A stretch of 53,911 nt of DNA from a bacterium (GTDB lineage Bacteria; Hydrogenedentota; Hydrogenedentia; Hydrogenedentiales; SLHB01): NCBI GenBank assembly GCA_024231375.1, contig JAAEQP010001823.1:1-53911 (forward strand). The letters run 5' to 3'. The position numbers and the translations under genes were made by a program. Shown piece after piece: positions 9,427-17,183 of this stretch. Positions within the stretch are counted from its first letter, which is position 1, and every line of letters begins with the position of its first letter. Under the pieces are notes generated by a model. That model was not told the origin of the DNA. It searched no databases and was given only the letters and a program-made list of their open reading frames with translations.

Positions 9427-9640
9427 TCTATACGAACCGTCCGGCGACCTCAAACCCGGTGCAACCAGACGGGTATCGGAACCCTGAGGCCCGCGCGAGA
9501 ACCTGTCCCAGCGCTGAGGACGCCGCGCCTACTAACCGGACAGGCCGTTCGTTCGGGCCATCGGGGACCTTGTCAGTCCAACGTCACCAAACAGTACAGA
9601 CGGGGGCTCCGCGCGTTACAGGCGAATCCGGCCCGGATTG
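9427..9640. other. Intergenic stretch with nothing recognised
   Basis: About 210 bp between the inverted repeat and the terminator of the DUF1080 gene. I checked both strands for SRP, RNase P, tmRNA and tRNA signatures and found none, and no plausible reading frame. Confidence 0.4.
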
Positions 9641-9686
9641 GAAAAAAAGAAACCCACGGGCGGGGCGTGTGCCCTGCCCGCGGGTT
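9641..9686 (-). terminator. Rho-independent terminator of the DUF1080 gene
   Basis: A strong hairpin (9651-9686; arms around acccacgggcggggc and gccctgcccgcgggt) is followed on the minus strand by a T-rich tract (A-run 9642-9648 on the plus strand). It lies 23 bp after the DUF1080 stop. Confidence 0.8.
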
Positions 9687-9708
9687 GTGGATAGCGAAAT
9701 GGGGAAGG

Positions 9709-10419
9709 TCAGTCCTTACGTTGCTCGTCGTAGGGGACCGCTTCCGCGTTGGGCCGGTCGAAATCCTGGATGCGAATGTTGCGCCACCGGACTTCCATCG
9801 GTTCCTCACCCTTGGAGCCGTGTACCTGGAGCGCGATGAACCCGCGCGCCGTCATGGGGTCGCGAAGATCCGCCGCCGGCACGCCATTGACCCAGGTCTT
9901 GATGCTGTCGCCGCGGGCCTCGACGCGGAAATGGTTCCACTCGTTCTGCTTGAACGCGGCGCCCGCTTCCTTCCTCTCCTTGAGGTCGTAGAGCCAGCCG
10001 CGTCGGCCTTCGTCGTAGATACCGCCGGTCCATGCCCGCGTGGACGGGTCGATCTCCACCTGGTACCCGTGGACGCGCCCGTCCTTGTAGCCTTTGTAAC
10101 TGTTGCTGCGAATCTGGACGCCCGAGTTCATGCCGGGGTCCACCTTGAATTCCAGTTCCAGGATGAAGTCGCCGTACATCCGGTCCGTACACAGGAAGCT
10201 GTTGGGGGTACCCGACTCCTTCTTGCCGTTCACCTCGCGGCCGGGAACGGTCGTGCCCACCACCGCGTCGTCTTCAACGCGGTACGGCGCGACGCCGCCG
10301 CGCTGCGTCCAGCCGTCCAGTGTCTTTCCGTCGAACAGTGACACCCAATTCTCGGTCTCTTGGGCCAAGACGGCCGTACAGGCCAATCCGGCCACTATCA
10401 ATATCGCTAACGCACGCAT
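9709..10419 (-). CDS. Secreted DUF1080 / 3-keto-disaccharide hydrolase-family protein
   Basis: 236 residues with a signal peptide (hydrophobic 4-17, cleavage after VLA near 19). I use the ATG at 10419, which has AAAGGA 7 bases upstream. The DUF1080 fold is a concanavalin-like jelly roll: WVSLFDGKTLDGWTQRGG, GDFILELEFKVDPGMNSGVQIRS, GYQVEIDPSTRAWTGGIYDEG, WNHFRVEARGDSIKTWVNG, and IALQVHG close to the end. The family hydrolyses or lyses 3-keto-glycosides (established for some members). It lies 23 bp downstream of a Tat-exported Gfo/Idh/MocA oxidoreductase, which could make the 3-keto substrate (inference). Confidence 0.88.
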   Translation of the reverse strand: MRALAILIVAGLACTAVLAQETENWVSLFDGKTLDGWTQRGGVAPYRVEDDAVVGTTVPGREVNGKKESGTPNSFLCTDRMYGDFILELEFKVDPGMNSGVQIRSNSYKGYKDGRVHGYQVEIDPSTRAWTGGIYDEGRRGWLYDLKERKEAGAAFKQNEWNHFRVEARGDSIKTWVNGVPAADLRDPMTARGFIALQVHGSKGEEPMEVRWRNIRIQDFDRPNAEAVPYDEQRKD

Positions 10420-10442
10420 AGCGTGATCCTTTCTTCGTTGTT

Positions 10443-11735
10443 CTACCCGAGCGTCCAGGGGTCGCGCATCTCGCGGCCGATGTAGCTGTTGGCCTCGTCG
10501 TCGGCGCCAAAGGTTTCCGCCTTCGGGTCCCACTTCAGCGGGCGGCCCAACTGCATGGCAATGTTGCCGAGATGGCAGATCGTGGCCGACCGATGGCCGA
10601 TTTCGGCGTTGCAGATCGGCTGCTTGCGCGACTTCACGCAATCAATGAAGTTGCCATGGTGATTGCGGCTCATGTAGAGCTGGGTGTCGAAGTCTTGGAA
10701 CTTCCCCTCCAGCAGAGACTCGGGCATGGACGCAACAGACTTGCGGCTCGCGCGTACCGTGCCTCTAGACCCCTCGATCTGGAGGCTCGGCCCGCCGGTC
10801 TTGCAGTACAACTTCACGCCATTGGCAGAGGTACACTCGAAGTAGACCTTGGTGGCCGTGGTGAAGAGTCCCGTTTCGGGGAATGTGCCGTTGCCCGACA
10901 CCTCAACCGGACCCGAAGCGTCCATATCGAGCGCCCACTGGGCGATATCGAGATGGTGGGCGCCGAAATTGGTTACCTGTCCGCCCGAGTAGTCCAGGAT
11001 GAACCGGAACGTGTAGTGGCATCGCAAGGTGTGGTATTCGGCCGCGGGCGCCGGCCCGAGCCAGAAGTTGTAGTCGAACCCTTCGGGGACGGGTTCGGGC
11101 GACCACGTGGGTCCGCACTCCTTGTTGTTGCCGGGGATGCCGACGCTGACGGCGTTGATGGTTCCAAGCTTCCCATTGCGGGCCAGCATGGCGGCTTTCC
11201 AGAAGGTGCTGCTCGACCGTTGCTGGCTGCCCGTCTGGAGGATGCGGCCGTTCTTCTTCACGACATCGCTCAGCACGCGGCCTTCCTCGATGGTCAGGGT
11301 CAACGGCTTCTCAACGTACATGTCTTTGCCGTTGTTGGCAGCGTCAATCGCGGGAATCGTGTGCCAATGGTCCGGCGTACCGACGCACACGGCGTCAATG
11401 TCGTCGCGGCGCGTGATATCGCGGAAATCGTTGTACGCTTTGCAGTCGGTGTTCTCGTAGCGTTTGTCCACTGCGCCTTTGGCTCCGTCGCGATGGCCCT
11501 TGTCCACGTCGCACACCGCGACCATCTGGACATCCCTGCGGCGCATGAAGCCGTGCATATTGCCGCTGCCTTGGCGTCCCGTTCCGATAGCGCCCATCAC
11601 GATGCGCTCGCTCGGGGCGGTAGCGCCGTCGGCGCCCATGGCGGACGCGGGGATGATCGCCGGAAACGCGAAGGCTGCGCCTGCCGCGGTTCCCTTCAGG
11701 AAGGAACGACGGCTTAGTTTCCGTTGGGGTTTCAT
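10443..11735 (-). CDS. Tat-exported Gfo/Idh/MocA family oxidoreductase
   Basis: 430 residues. The start at 11735 places a twin-arginine signal right at the N-terminus (LSRRSFLKGTAAGAAFAFPA), with GAGGAGAAG upstream as ribosome site. The Rossmann part begins IVMGAIGTGRQGSGN; the family's Glu-Lys-Pro appears in VEKPLTLTIEEG. The C-terminal alpha/beta domain includes GAHHLDIAQWALDMD. Members oxidise or reduce sugars with tightly held NAD(P). Export with bound cofactor by Tat is consistent with this. It forms an operon with the DUF1080 gene 23 bp downstream, which makes a periplasmic sugar-oxidation then cleavage pair plausible. Confidence 0.9.
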   Translation of the reverse strand: MKPQRKLSRRSFLKGTAAGAAFAFPAIIPASAMGADGATAPSERIVMGAIGTGRQGSGNMHGFMRRRDVQMVAVCDVDKGHRDGAKGAVDKRYENTDCKAYNDFRDITRRDDIDAVCVGTPDHWHTIPAIDAANNGKDMYVEKPLTLTIEEGRVLSDVVKKNGRILQTGSQQRSSSTFWKAAMLARNGKLGTINAVSVGIPGNNKECGPTWSPEPVPEGFDYNFWLGPAPAAEYHTLRCHYTFRFILDYSGGQVTNFGAHHLDIAQWALDMDASGPVEVSGNGTFPETGLFTTATKVYFECTSANGVKLYCKTGGPSLQIEGSRGTVRASRKSVASMPESLLEGKFQDFDTQLYMSRNHHGNFIDCVKSRKQPICNAEIGHRSATICHLGNIAMQLGRPLKWDPKAETFGADDEANSYIGREMRDPWTLG

Positions 11736-11853
11736 GATGCTTTCTTCTCCTCTATAGGCTACATAGACACGGCAGGTCACAAGCGTACCACAACACGCCG
11801 ATGTCCCCCAAACTCGGCCCCGGTTCTGGCCTCAGAACAGGAGCGAAAACGCC

Positions 11854-11903
11854 GGGACTGACCCCAGCGAGTCCGCCGTAGGCGGCCGAGACGGGTCTGT
11901 CCC
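11854..11903. repeat. Palindromic REP-like repeat upstream of transposase remnant
   Basis: Outer arms gggactgaccc and gggtctgtccc are near reverse complements; an inner hairpin ccgcc-gta-ggcgg sits in the middle. A similar agtctgtccc string recurs at 12267-12276 just after the transposase remnant, which suggests these are the REP-type ends that the transposase once recognised (inference). Confidence 0.5.
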
Positions 11904-12005
11904 TGGCCTTTTCGCGGGCTTCGCAAACTACTTGCGGACATTCTCAACAGCTCCACAGACTACTGGTTTATTGCGGCGCATCCCCTGTTCTGCTAGAGTA
12001 TTCGC

Positions 12006-12301
12006 ATGAGCCGCGTGGCACGGATAGTCGTACCCGGGTTCCCGCATCATGTGACGCAACGAGGGAATCGGCACACGTGGTCGACGATTGGGCCGACTGG
12101 CTGCATGAGGAGCGAGAAGAGGATGACGCGTGCGAACGTATCCGCCGTCACACCCACACGGGGCGCCCCTGTGGGTCGCCAACGTTCCTGGACCAACTCG
12201 AGCAACTTCTGCGGTGCGCCGTGCGGCCCAAGAAGGGCGGAAGGCCTCGAAAGACAGATTACCCGCAGTCTGTCCCTAGGTTCTCCCTAGGTTCTCCCTA
12301 G
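12006..12301 (+). pseudogene. Remnant of REP-associated tyrosine transposase (RAYT, IS200-like)
   Basis: The first 22 codons read as a typical RAYT N-terminus (VPGFPHHVTQRGNR). From about 12075 the homology jumps to a different frame that reads like the family's C-terminus: DDWADWLHEE, then RIRRHTHTGRPCGSPTF and RPKKGGRPRK. The central part, with the HUH histidines and catalytic tyrosine, is gone. Intact members are about 150-250 residues; this leaves roughly 85. It is therefore an internally deleted, frame-shifted pseudogene unable to transpose. Palindromic repeats on both sides fit the known link between RAYTs and REP elements. Confidence 0.8.
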
Positions 12302-12327
12302 GTTCTCCCTAGGTTTTCTCTAGGTTC
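12273..12327. repeat. Five tandem copies of an 11-bp unit
   Basis: The unit tccctaggttc begins at 12273, 12284, 12295, 12306 and 12317. The first three copies are identical and the last two have one or two changes. It abuts the end of the transposase remnant and shares the cccta string with the REP-like end. Confidence 0.9.
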
Positions 12328-12391
12328 TTCTCGGTCTTGGCCCACCACGAATGGGCACGAATGAACACTGATGGGAGCATCCGAAAAGGCG

Positions 12392-12500
12392 GGGATCCCT
12401 TCACCACGAAGGGCACAGAGGGCACGAAGTAAGGTGGGAAGCGGAGCGCCTTGTCCTTTGGCTTCGTGAGCTTCGTGGCCTTCGTGGTGAAAAGATCCCT
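12392..12500. repeat. Inverted pair of 'cacgaagg'-type dispersed repeats
   Basis: The left arm (12392-12429) and right arm (12462-12500) are imperfect reverse complements, both built on ttcaccacgaagg and cacgaag, and ending in gatccct. A related cccaccacgaatgggcacgaa string precedes them at 12340. Such strings recur in intergenic regions of many environmental bacteria; I know this only as a general pattern. Confidence 0.65.
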
Positions 12501-12530
12501 CAATTCCCACATCCCCTTATCTTGCCTTAC

Positions 12531-12790
12531 TCACTGCCCAGGCATGTTCGGCAGTTGCGGCATCTGGGGCATCCCGACGTTTGGCATACCGGGGATGTCG
12601 CCAGGGAGTTGCGGCATGGTGGGCATCTGAGGCTGCCGACCGTCCTGGCCGGGCGGGGTTCCGCCGCGCATGAGAGCAACCACGTCGCGCTGCTCAGGAT
12701 TGAGTTGCAGCGATTTGGCGAAATAGCGGTTGGCCTGCTCGCGGTCGCGTTTGTGGGTCAGGTAGATCAAACCATTTATAGCGCTCCCCC
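12531..12790 (-). pseudogene. 3' fragment of a TPR-repeat protein with Met/Pro/Gln-rich tail
   Basis: The minus frame ending at 12531 reads as one TPR-like helix pair (INGLIYLTHKRDREQANRYF, then AKSLQLNPEQRDVVALM), followed by a low-complexity tail made of PQMP, MPQLP and NVGMPQMPQLPNMPGQ. No credible start or upstream TPR units are found: before about 12790 the frame becomes non-protein-like and runs into palindromic repeats. I read this as a gene whose 5' part was lost during the rearrangements that also broke the neighbouring transposase. A short functional protein cannot be excluded. Confidence 0.55.
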
Positions 12791-12880
12791 TCCCCGTTCG
12801 CGGCTCCGGCGAGCCGTGGTACCGCACGCCGGCCCACGACCGGGTGACGGGCAGTCCGAAGGCGTTAGGAGCCGGACTGT

Positions 12881-12960
12881 CAACCACGGAAATGGTCGGA
12901 ACACACGGAAGGCGGACGAGACAGAGTCGTTCCGTGTGGTCAGTGAGTTCCGTGGTTCAT
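12881..12960. repeat. Inverted repeat built on accacggaa / cacacggaa
   Basis: Left arm 12881-12910 and right arm 12924-12960 share aaccacggaa and cacacggaa in inverted order, with a divergent 10-bp middle. This is a different family from the repeat at 12392-12500. Confidence 0.6.
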
Positions 12961-13038
12961 CGGTTCACGTGGCGACGCGGTCTAACGAGGGGAAGGAGTC
13001 GGCACATTCACTTGGCTGACCGCCTGCGATTGGTCTGG

Positions 13039-13067
13039 TTGACTCATCTCCTAACGCCCGGTAGACT
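13039..13067 (+). promoter_or_regulatory. Sigma-70 promoter for the DJ-1-like gene
   Basis: TTGACT (13039-13044), a 17-bp spacer and TAGACT (13062-13067) give good agreement with the consensus. The expected start of transcription is near 13074, about 50 bp before the ATG. Confidence 0.55.
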
Positions 13068-13125
13068 TACCGATCCGTAACGTGCGGTGCGGCATAGGCT
13101 CCGCGCAACAAGGGAGGATGGAACG

Positions 13126-13677
13126 ATGCCAACCGTGTTGGTTCCCCTTGCGCAAGGGTGCGAAGAACTTGAGGCCATCACCATTGTCGATCTGCTGAAA
13201 CGCGGCGACGTGGAGGTCGTGACCGCCGGTCTGGACAAGCAACCGGTGAAGGCGGCCCACGGTGTGACCATCGTGCCCGACATGACCTTGGCCGAGGCGT
13301 TGCAGCAGGACTACGACATGGTTGTGCTTCCGGGGGGACTCCCCGGCGCCGACAACCTGAACAACGACAGCCGTATCCACGAGTTGCTGAAGACAATGGC
13401 CGAGAGCGGCAAATTCACGTGCGCCATATGCGCCGCGCCCATCGTGTTGGCGAAGGCGGGGCTGCTGGCGGGCAAGAAAGTCACGAGCTACCCTGGGTTC
13501 ATCGACAAAATGGACCTGCCCGGTGTAACCTACACGGGGACGGCGGTGGAGAAGGACGGGAAGGTTATCACGTCGCGGGGTCCTGGCACGGCCATGGATT
13601 TCGCGTTGGAGCTACTAGAGGTATTGCGCGGCGCTGCGACCCGCGAGACGGTCGAGAAGGCGCTGGTGCGGAGTTAG
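13126..13677 (+). CDS. DJ-1/PfpI (YajL-like) family protein
   Basis: 183 residues, cytoplasmic. The ATG at 13126 follows GGGAGG by 8 bases. The flavodoxin-like DJ-1 fold is clear: PLAQGCEELEAITIVDLLKR with the conserved Glu in GCEE, VVLPGGLPGADNL, the nucleophile elbow cysteine in CAICAAPIVLAKAGLL, and TSRGPGTAMDFALELLE. Length and motifs match the DJ-1/YajL/ThiJ group closely. Family members act in glyoxal/methylglyoxal detoxification or as redox-stress chaperones/deglycases (activity debated). It has its own promoter and is 54 bp upstream of a sugar isomerase-like gene. Confidence 0.9.
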   Translation: MPTVLVPLAQGCEELEAITIVDLLKRGDVEVVTAGLDKQPVKAAHGVTIVPDMTLAEALQQDYDMVVLPGGLPGADNLNNDSRIHELLKTMAESGKFTCAICAAPIVLAKAGLLAGKKVTSYPGFIDKMDLPGVTYTGTAVEKDGKVITSRGPGTAMDFALELLEVLRGAATRETVEKALVRS

Positions 13678-13731
13678 ATAGGGGCGACCGTTCAAGCCCC
13701 GCGGGCGGTGGAAGGGATAAGGAGCATTCCC

Positions 13732-14577
13732 ATGTTTTTTTCGGGCATTTCGGATGAAGCCGGACAGGCAATCGACACCCAGATCAAGGCCCACAAAGAG
13801 ATCGGGTTCGACCATATGGAACTGCGGCTGGTGGACGGCGAGAACATCACCGCCATTTCCGACGACGCGTTCAACGCGGTGTATGACAAGGTCACCCAGG
13901 CCGGGTTGAAGGTGTCGTGTTTCGGCGGCGCCATCGCCAACTGGGCCCGTCCGATCACGTGCGACCCCCAGATCGACATTGACGATCTGAAGCAAGCCAT
14001 TCCCCGCATGCAGAAGTTTGACACGCCCTTTATCCGGGTCATGAGCTACCCGAACGACCAAGACAATCCCCTTTCCGAGAATGAATGGCGCGACGAAGCC
14101 ATCCGCCGTATGAAGGTCCTCGCCAAGATGGCGGAAGACGGCGGGATCGTCCTGGCCCACGAAAATTGCAGCGGCTGGGGCGGCCTTTCCGCGGAAAACA
14201 GTAATATCCTGCTGGGCGAAGTTGACAGCCCCGCTCTCAAGGTGGTTTTCGACACGGGGAACCCGGTCTCCTACGGCCAGAACTCGTGGGACTACTACCA
14301 GACTGTCTACGATTCCATCGTGTACGTCCACATCAAGGACATCAAGAAGGTCGACGGCGAAGACCTCTACGTCTACTGTGGCGAAGGCGAAGGATGCGTC
14401 CGCGAGACCGTGGGCGACCTCCTGGCCAAGGGATATGATGGCGGATTCTCCATCGAACCCCACTTGGCCGCCGTCATTCACACGGGCGCGAAGACGGGGT
14501 CGGACACGGATCTGTACGATTCTTACACGGAATACGGCCGTCGGCTGCGGAAAATCGTCGAAGAAGTGAAACCTTAG
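13732..14577 (+). CDS. TIM-barrel sugar phosphate isomerase/epimerase
   Basis: 281 residues. The ATG at 13732 has AAGGAG 7 bases upstream, better than an in-frame ATG 24 bases earlier. It has the xylose-isomerase-like (AP endonuclease 2) barrel: ISDEAGQAIDTQIKAHKEIG, HMELRLVDGENI, metal-site candidates in LAHENCSGWGG (Glu), FDTGNPVSYG (Asp), VYVHIKDIK (His) and GGFSIEPHL (Glu). This set of Glu-Asp-His-Glu is what the family uses to bind a divalent metal. No signal peptide. The substrate is not evident; the three such proteins in this window are likely part of unusual sugar catabolism. Confidence 0.85.
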   Translation: MFFSGISDEAGQAIDTQIKAHKEIGFDHMELRLVDGENITAISDDAFNAVYDKVTQAGLKVSCFGGAIANWARPITCDPQIDIDDLKQAIPRMQKFDTPFIRVMSYPNDQDNPLSENEWRDEAIRRMKVLAKMAEDGGIVLAHENCSGWGGLSAENSNILLGEVDSPALKVVFDTGNPVSYGQNSWDYYQTVYDSIVYVHIKDIKKVDGEDLYVYCGEGEGCVRETVGDLLAKGYDGGFSIEPHLAAVIHTGAKTGSDTDLYDSYTEYGRRLRKIVEEVKP

Positions 14578-14648
14578 CGGGGCGCAGGGGATATATCCCA
14601 CGGGTGGATGTGTCCGATCGCGTTCTTTAACGGGAGGGACAGGGCAGC

Positions 14649-14789
14649 ATGCGGAAGACGCAGATTCGCGCGTTCATCGCGGGGGTGATTACGTTAGTCG
14701 TGCTGGTATTGTTCTTGGCCATCGCGTCCAGCAAGCTCGGCTGGGACGTACCGGTGCTTCGGAATATCGCCGGCGCCATCGGCATGTAG
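14649..14789 (+). CDS. Small single-pass membrane protein (46 residues)
   Basis: An ATG at 14649 preceded by GGGAGGGACAGGG opens a 46-codon frame. A basic N-terminus (MRKTQIR) is followed by one hydrophobic helix (about residues 9-27, VITLVVLVLFLAIA) and a short tail ending IAGAIGM. The positive-inside rule puts the N-terminus in the cytoplasm. Gene order, ribosome site and amphipathic pattern favour a real small protein. I recognise no family. Confidence 0.5.
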   Translation: MRKTQIRAFIAGVITLVVLVLFLAIASSKLGWDVPVLRNIAGAIGM

Positions 14790-14823
14790 ACCAGCCACTG
14801 GTGCGCGATAATCTCGGTTTGAT

Positions 14824-14852
14824 CCGGTTCCGGCGGATGCCGCCGGGGCCGG
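14824..14852. repeat. 13-bp hairpin before the DUF6263-like gene
   Basis: Arms ccggttccggcgg and ccgccggggccgg pair (two G-U pairs in RNA) around atg. Related gcgataat strings stand on both sides (near 14803 and 14855). It may end the small upstream gene's transcript or shape the leader of the next gene; no T-run follows. Confidence 0.5.
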
Positions 14853-14898
14853 GAGCGATAATTCGGGGGGGTTGGTTCCCCATATGGAGATCACAACT

Positions 14899-15819
14899 AT
14901 GTCGCTGCGAAGAATTCTTCCCGTAGTACTTCTCATTGCAGGCCTTGCCCTCGGCGCGAGCGCGCAAGACGGCAAGACTCCCCTCACCCTCAAGCTCGAA
15001 CCCGGCGCCACGCGCGTCATCGAGGTGAGAGCCAAGGTGACGTCCGAGCGCAAGATGTTGGGCGACCAGATTCGCCACTTGGCGGACATCACCGCGCGGT
15101 ACAACCTGAAGGTCGAATCCGTCGACAAGGACGGCGACATCAAGTTCTCCGCCGTGTTGAAAACCCTTCAGGCGACTGAAGACTCCACCATCGGCGATCA
15201 TGAGTTCAATCCCTTCGGAAACACCGAAGGCCGGTCGCCGCTTCAAGAGATCGCGCGCGTGGTGATCGATATGCCGTTCAGCTTCGTGGCGAGCAAGTCC
15301 GGTGAAGTCAAGGCGGTGCATGTGTCCAAGAAGGCCCAGGAAGCCATCGCGGAGAAGGCCGATTTGGTGCCCGCGAAGATCGCGGACGACATGACGGACA
15401 AAGAGAAGCAGGAATTCGTAGACCGCATTCTCGTCCGGCTACGTGCCAAGGCCTGCGGCGCCGACATGGCCAAGATTTTCTCGGTTCTTCCTGAGGAACC
15501 GGTCGGCCCCGGCGACACGTGGACCGTCAAGCCTGTGAAGGGCCCGGGTTCGTCGGCGACCATCCGCCGCGAGATGCACTACGTGAAGCGCGAAGGCAAT
15601 CTGATCACGGTCGATGTGAAGGGCCAGTTTGCGTCGAAACCGGGCAAGGACGAGTTCGACGTGAAGGGGACCATCAAAGGTACGCTATCCATTGACGCGG
15701 AGACCGGGTTGTGCCAATCGGGCACGTACGACGTGGTCACCAAGGGCAAGGACCGGGACGGCGTTTTCAGCGACATGAAGGCCTCCATCAAGGGCACCTT
15801 CCGCATTCTGGAGGAATAG
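14899..15819 (+). CDS. Secreted DUF6263-like protein
   Basis: 306 residues from the ATG at 14899, which lies 9 bases after ATGGAG. An upstream in-frame ATG (14884) would only lengthen the signal. The signal peptide is MSLRRILPVVLLIAGLALGA, with cleavage after ASA. The mature part is beta-rich with repeated amphipathic strands: LTLKLEPGATRVIEVRAKV, IKFSAVLKTLQ, GPGDTWTVKPV, GTIKGTLSIDAETG and SIKGTFRILEE. This pattern, with the GDTW centre and a late 'x-G-x-x-x-x-D-x-x-T-G' strand pair, matches what I know of DUF6263. No enzymatic residues stand out. Probably periplasmic; role unknown. Confidence 0.7.
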   Translation: MSLRRILPVVLLIAGLALGASAQDGKTPLTLKLEPGATRVIEVRAKVTSERKMLGDQIRHLADITARYNLKVESVDKDGDIKFSAVLKTLQATEDSTIGDHEFNPFGNTEGRSPLQEIARVVIDMPFSFVASKSGEVKAVHVSKKAQEAIAEKADLVPAKIADDMTDKEKQEFVDRILVRLRAKACGADMAKIFSVLPEEPVGPGDTWTVKPVKGPGSSATIRREMHYVKREGNLITVDVKGQFASKPGKDEFDVKGTIKGTLSIDAETGLCQSGTYDVVTKGKDRDGVFSDMKASIKGTFRILEE

Positions 15820-15864
15820 GCAGGGGCCGATGGCGCTGTGACGAGGGCCAACTTCTGGCCGGAG

Positions 15865-17004
15865 TCAGGGCTCTGTCCCTTCGGCGCACTCCCCGAAGAA
15901 TCGCACGATCTCCGGCATGAACGTCTCCAGGGTGGGATACCGGTCGCGAGCCGCCTCGTAGTCGTCTAGCAGTTCAACCAGGCCGGGCAACCAGACGAAT
16001 CCCCGCTCCACGTCGACGCGCAGCCGGCGTTCGGCGTCGCCCGGCGCGCCGTGGGCCTGAAGATAGCGCACCACGCATGCGCGTACCCCCGACTCGCGAA
16101 CCATGGTCTCCCAATGGCCGTATGCCATCCGTTCCATCTTCCGCTGGGCGTTTGCGAACAGCCGGACGGCGGCGGGCTCCAGTTCGGCGAAATGCGCCTC
16201 CATGATCGGGTTCACGTAGGAGTGGCAGAACTCGTGGATGATGGTGTCCACGACCGTCGCGTCGAAGACGGGAACCCCTTCGTGATCGATCAGCCAAACC
16301 CCCAACATACAGTGGAATTCCTGCCCGTCCGGGAACGCAACCCTTGGCCCGTAGCAACTGCCTCCGTTGAGAAGGGCGGGCGAGATGCGAAACTGCGCGC
16401 CGGACTTGGGGCCGAAGAACTCGTCGTACCAAGCTAGTTCGACCTTGTCGTCGATCAGACGCTCCAGTCGGCGGCACGTCTCGGTGTAGAACCCTTGGTG
16501 ATTGGTGTAGAACTCCCGGTACTTTGTGGTGTCGGCGAAGTCGCGGGCAGCCGCCAGGAAGCCCTGGACATCCGGTGCGGTCCAGCGCGTGTCAAGGTGA
16601 GGCGGCCACGGGTCGAGCGGCACCCGGGGCTGGAACGAGAATCCTTCTTCGAGATGGCAGGCCAGGCTCATGGGTGCGTCGAAGGACACGCCGCGGGAGC
16701 GTTTGAGCGCGCGCGCCAGCGCGACAACGCGATGTCCCTGGCACGGTCCGAACCGGGCGTCGATTTCGCTCAGATACGGCGATGGTTTCGCGCCGCCATA
16801 CTCATGCGTTCCCGACAGCCGGAAGATGAGGCTGATCAACTCCACACGGGGATCCACCGCGACCTTCATTGCGGGTTGGGCCCATGCGGCACCGGTGGCA
16901 AAGAGCGAGATCGCCATTCCCGCGACAGTGAGCGTCCCGGAGCGTCTGCCGCTTCTCCGCGGACGAGGCGGTGTCCCTGCCTTTGATGATCCGTTCATGG
17001 TCAT
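15865..17004 (-). CDS. Secreted DUF4932-like putative zinc metallopeptidase
   Basis: About 379 residues if the ATG at 17004 is used. That start gives a basic n-region and a hydrophobic stretch ending ATGAAWA-QP, a good signal peptide. The zinc-peptidase signature is HEFCHSYVNP (HExxH), preceded by a strand and TVVDTII. Upstream, VDPRVELISLIFRLSG and EFFGPKSGAQFRISPALLNGG are typical of DUF4932. A third metal ligand downstream may be Glu in EAHFAELEP. The role is probably periplasmic protein degradation, inferred from the motif alone. No clear ribosome site is seen at either candidate ATG (17004 or 16998), so the start is uncertain. Confidence 0.75.
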   Translation of the reverse strand: MTMNGSSKAGTPPRPRRSGRRSGTLTVAGMAISLFATGAAWAQPAMKVAVDPRVELISLIFRLSGTHEYGGAKPSPYLSEIDARFGPCQGHRVVALARALKRSRGVSFDAPMSLACHLEEGFSFQPRVPLDPWPPHLDTRWTAPDVQGFLAAARDFADTTKYREFYTNHQGFYTETCRRLERLIDDKVELAWYDEFFGPKSGAQFRISPALLNGGSCYGPRVAFPDGQEFHCMLGVWLIDHEGVPVFDATVVDTIIHEFCHSYVNPIMEAHFAELEPAAVRLFANAQRKMERMAYGHWETMVRESGVRACVVRYLQAHGAPGDAERRLRVDVERGFVWLPGLVELLDDYEAARDRYPTLETFMPEIVRFFGECAEGTEP

Positions 17005-17061
17005 GGAATGGCACGCGACGGACGTACCGATCAACGCCCTGATTGCGCGCCCGTCAATCAC

Positions 17062-17090
17062 TTGAACGCCAATCCCATATCCCCTATCGT
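17062..17090 (+). promoter_or_regulatory. Candidate sigma-70 promoter for the oxidoreductase at 17184
   Basis: TTGAAC (17062-17067), a 17-bp spacer and TATCGT (17085-17090), about 95 bp upstream of the ATG, in a divergent intergenic gap. Confidence 0.4.
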
Positions 17091-17183
17091 ACGAGCGACG
17101 CATACTGTTTCGCGCCGACCGGCCCGCATCGGGGCCGTTTCACGGAATTCGACTGAAACCACGGGCAAAGGGAGACCGTTATC

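Noticed and set aside
9427..9640. Structured RNA (6S, SRP or RNase P)
   Set aside because: Several short stems can be drawn but no conserved core of any of these RNAs is present on either strand.
12006..12301. Intact small transposase
   Set aside because: The N- and C-terminal homologies are in different frames and the catalytic centre is absent.
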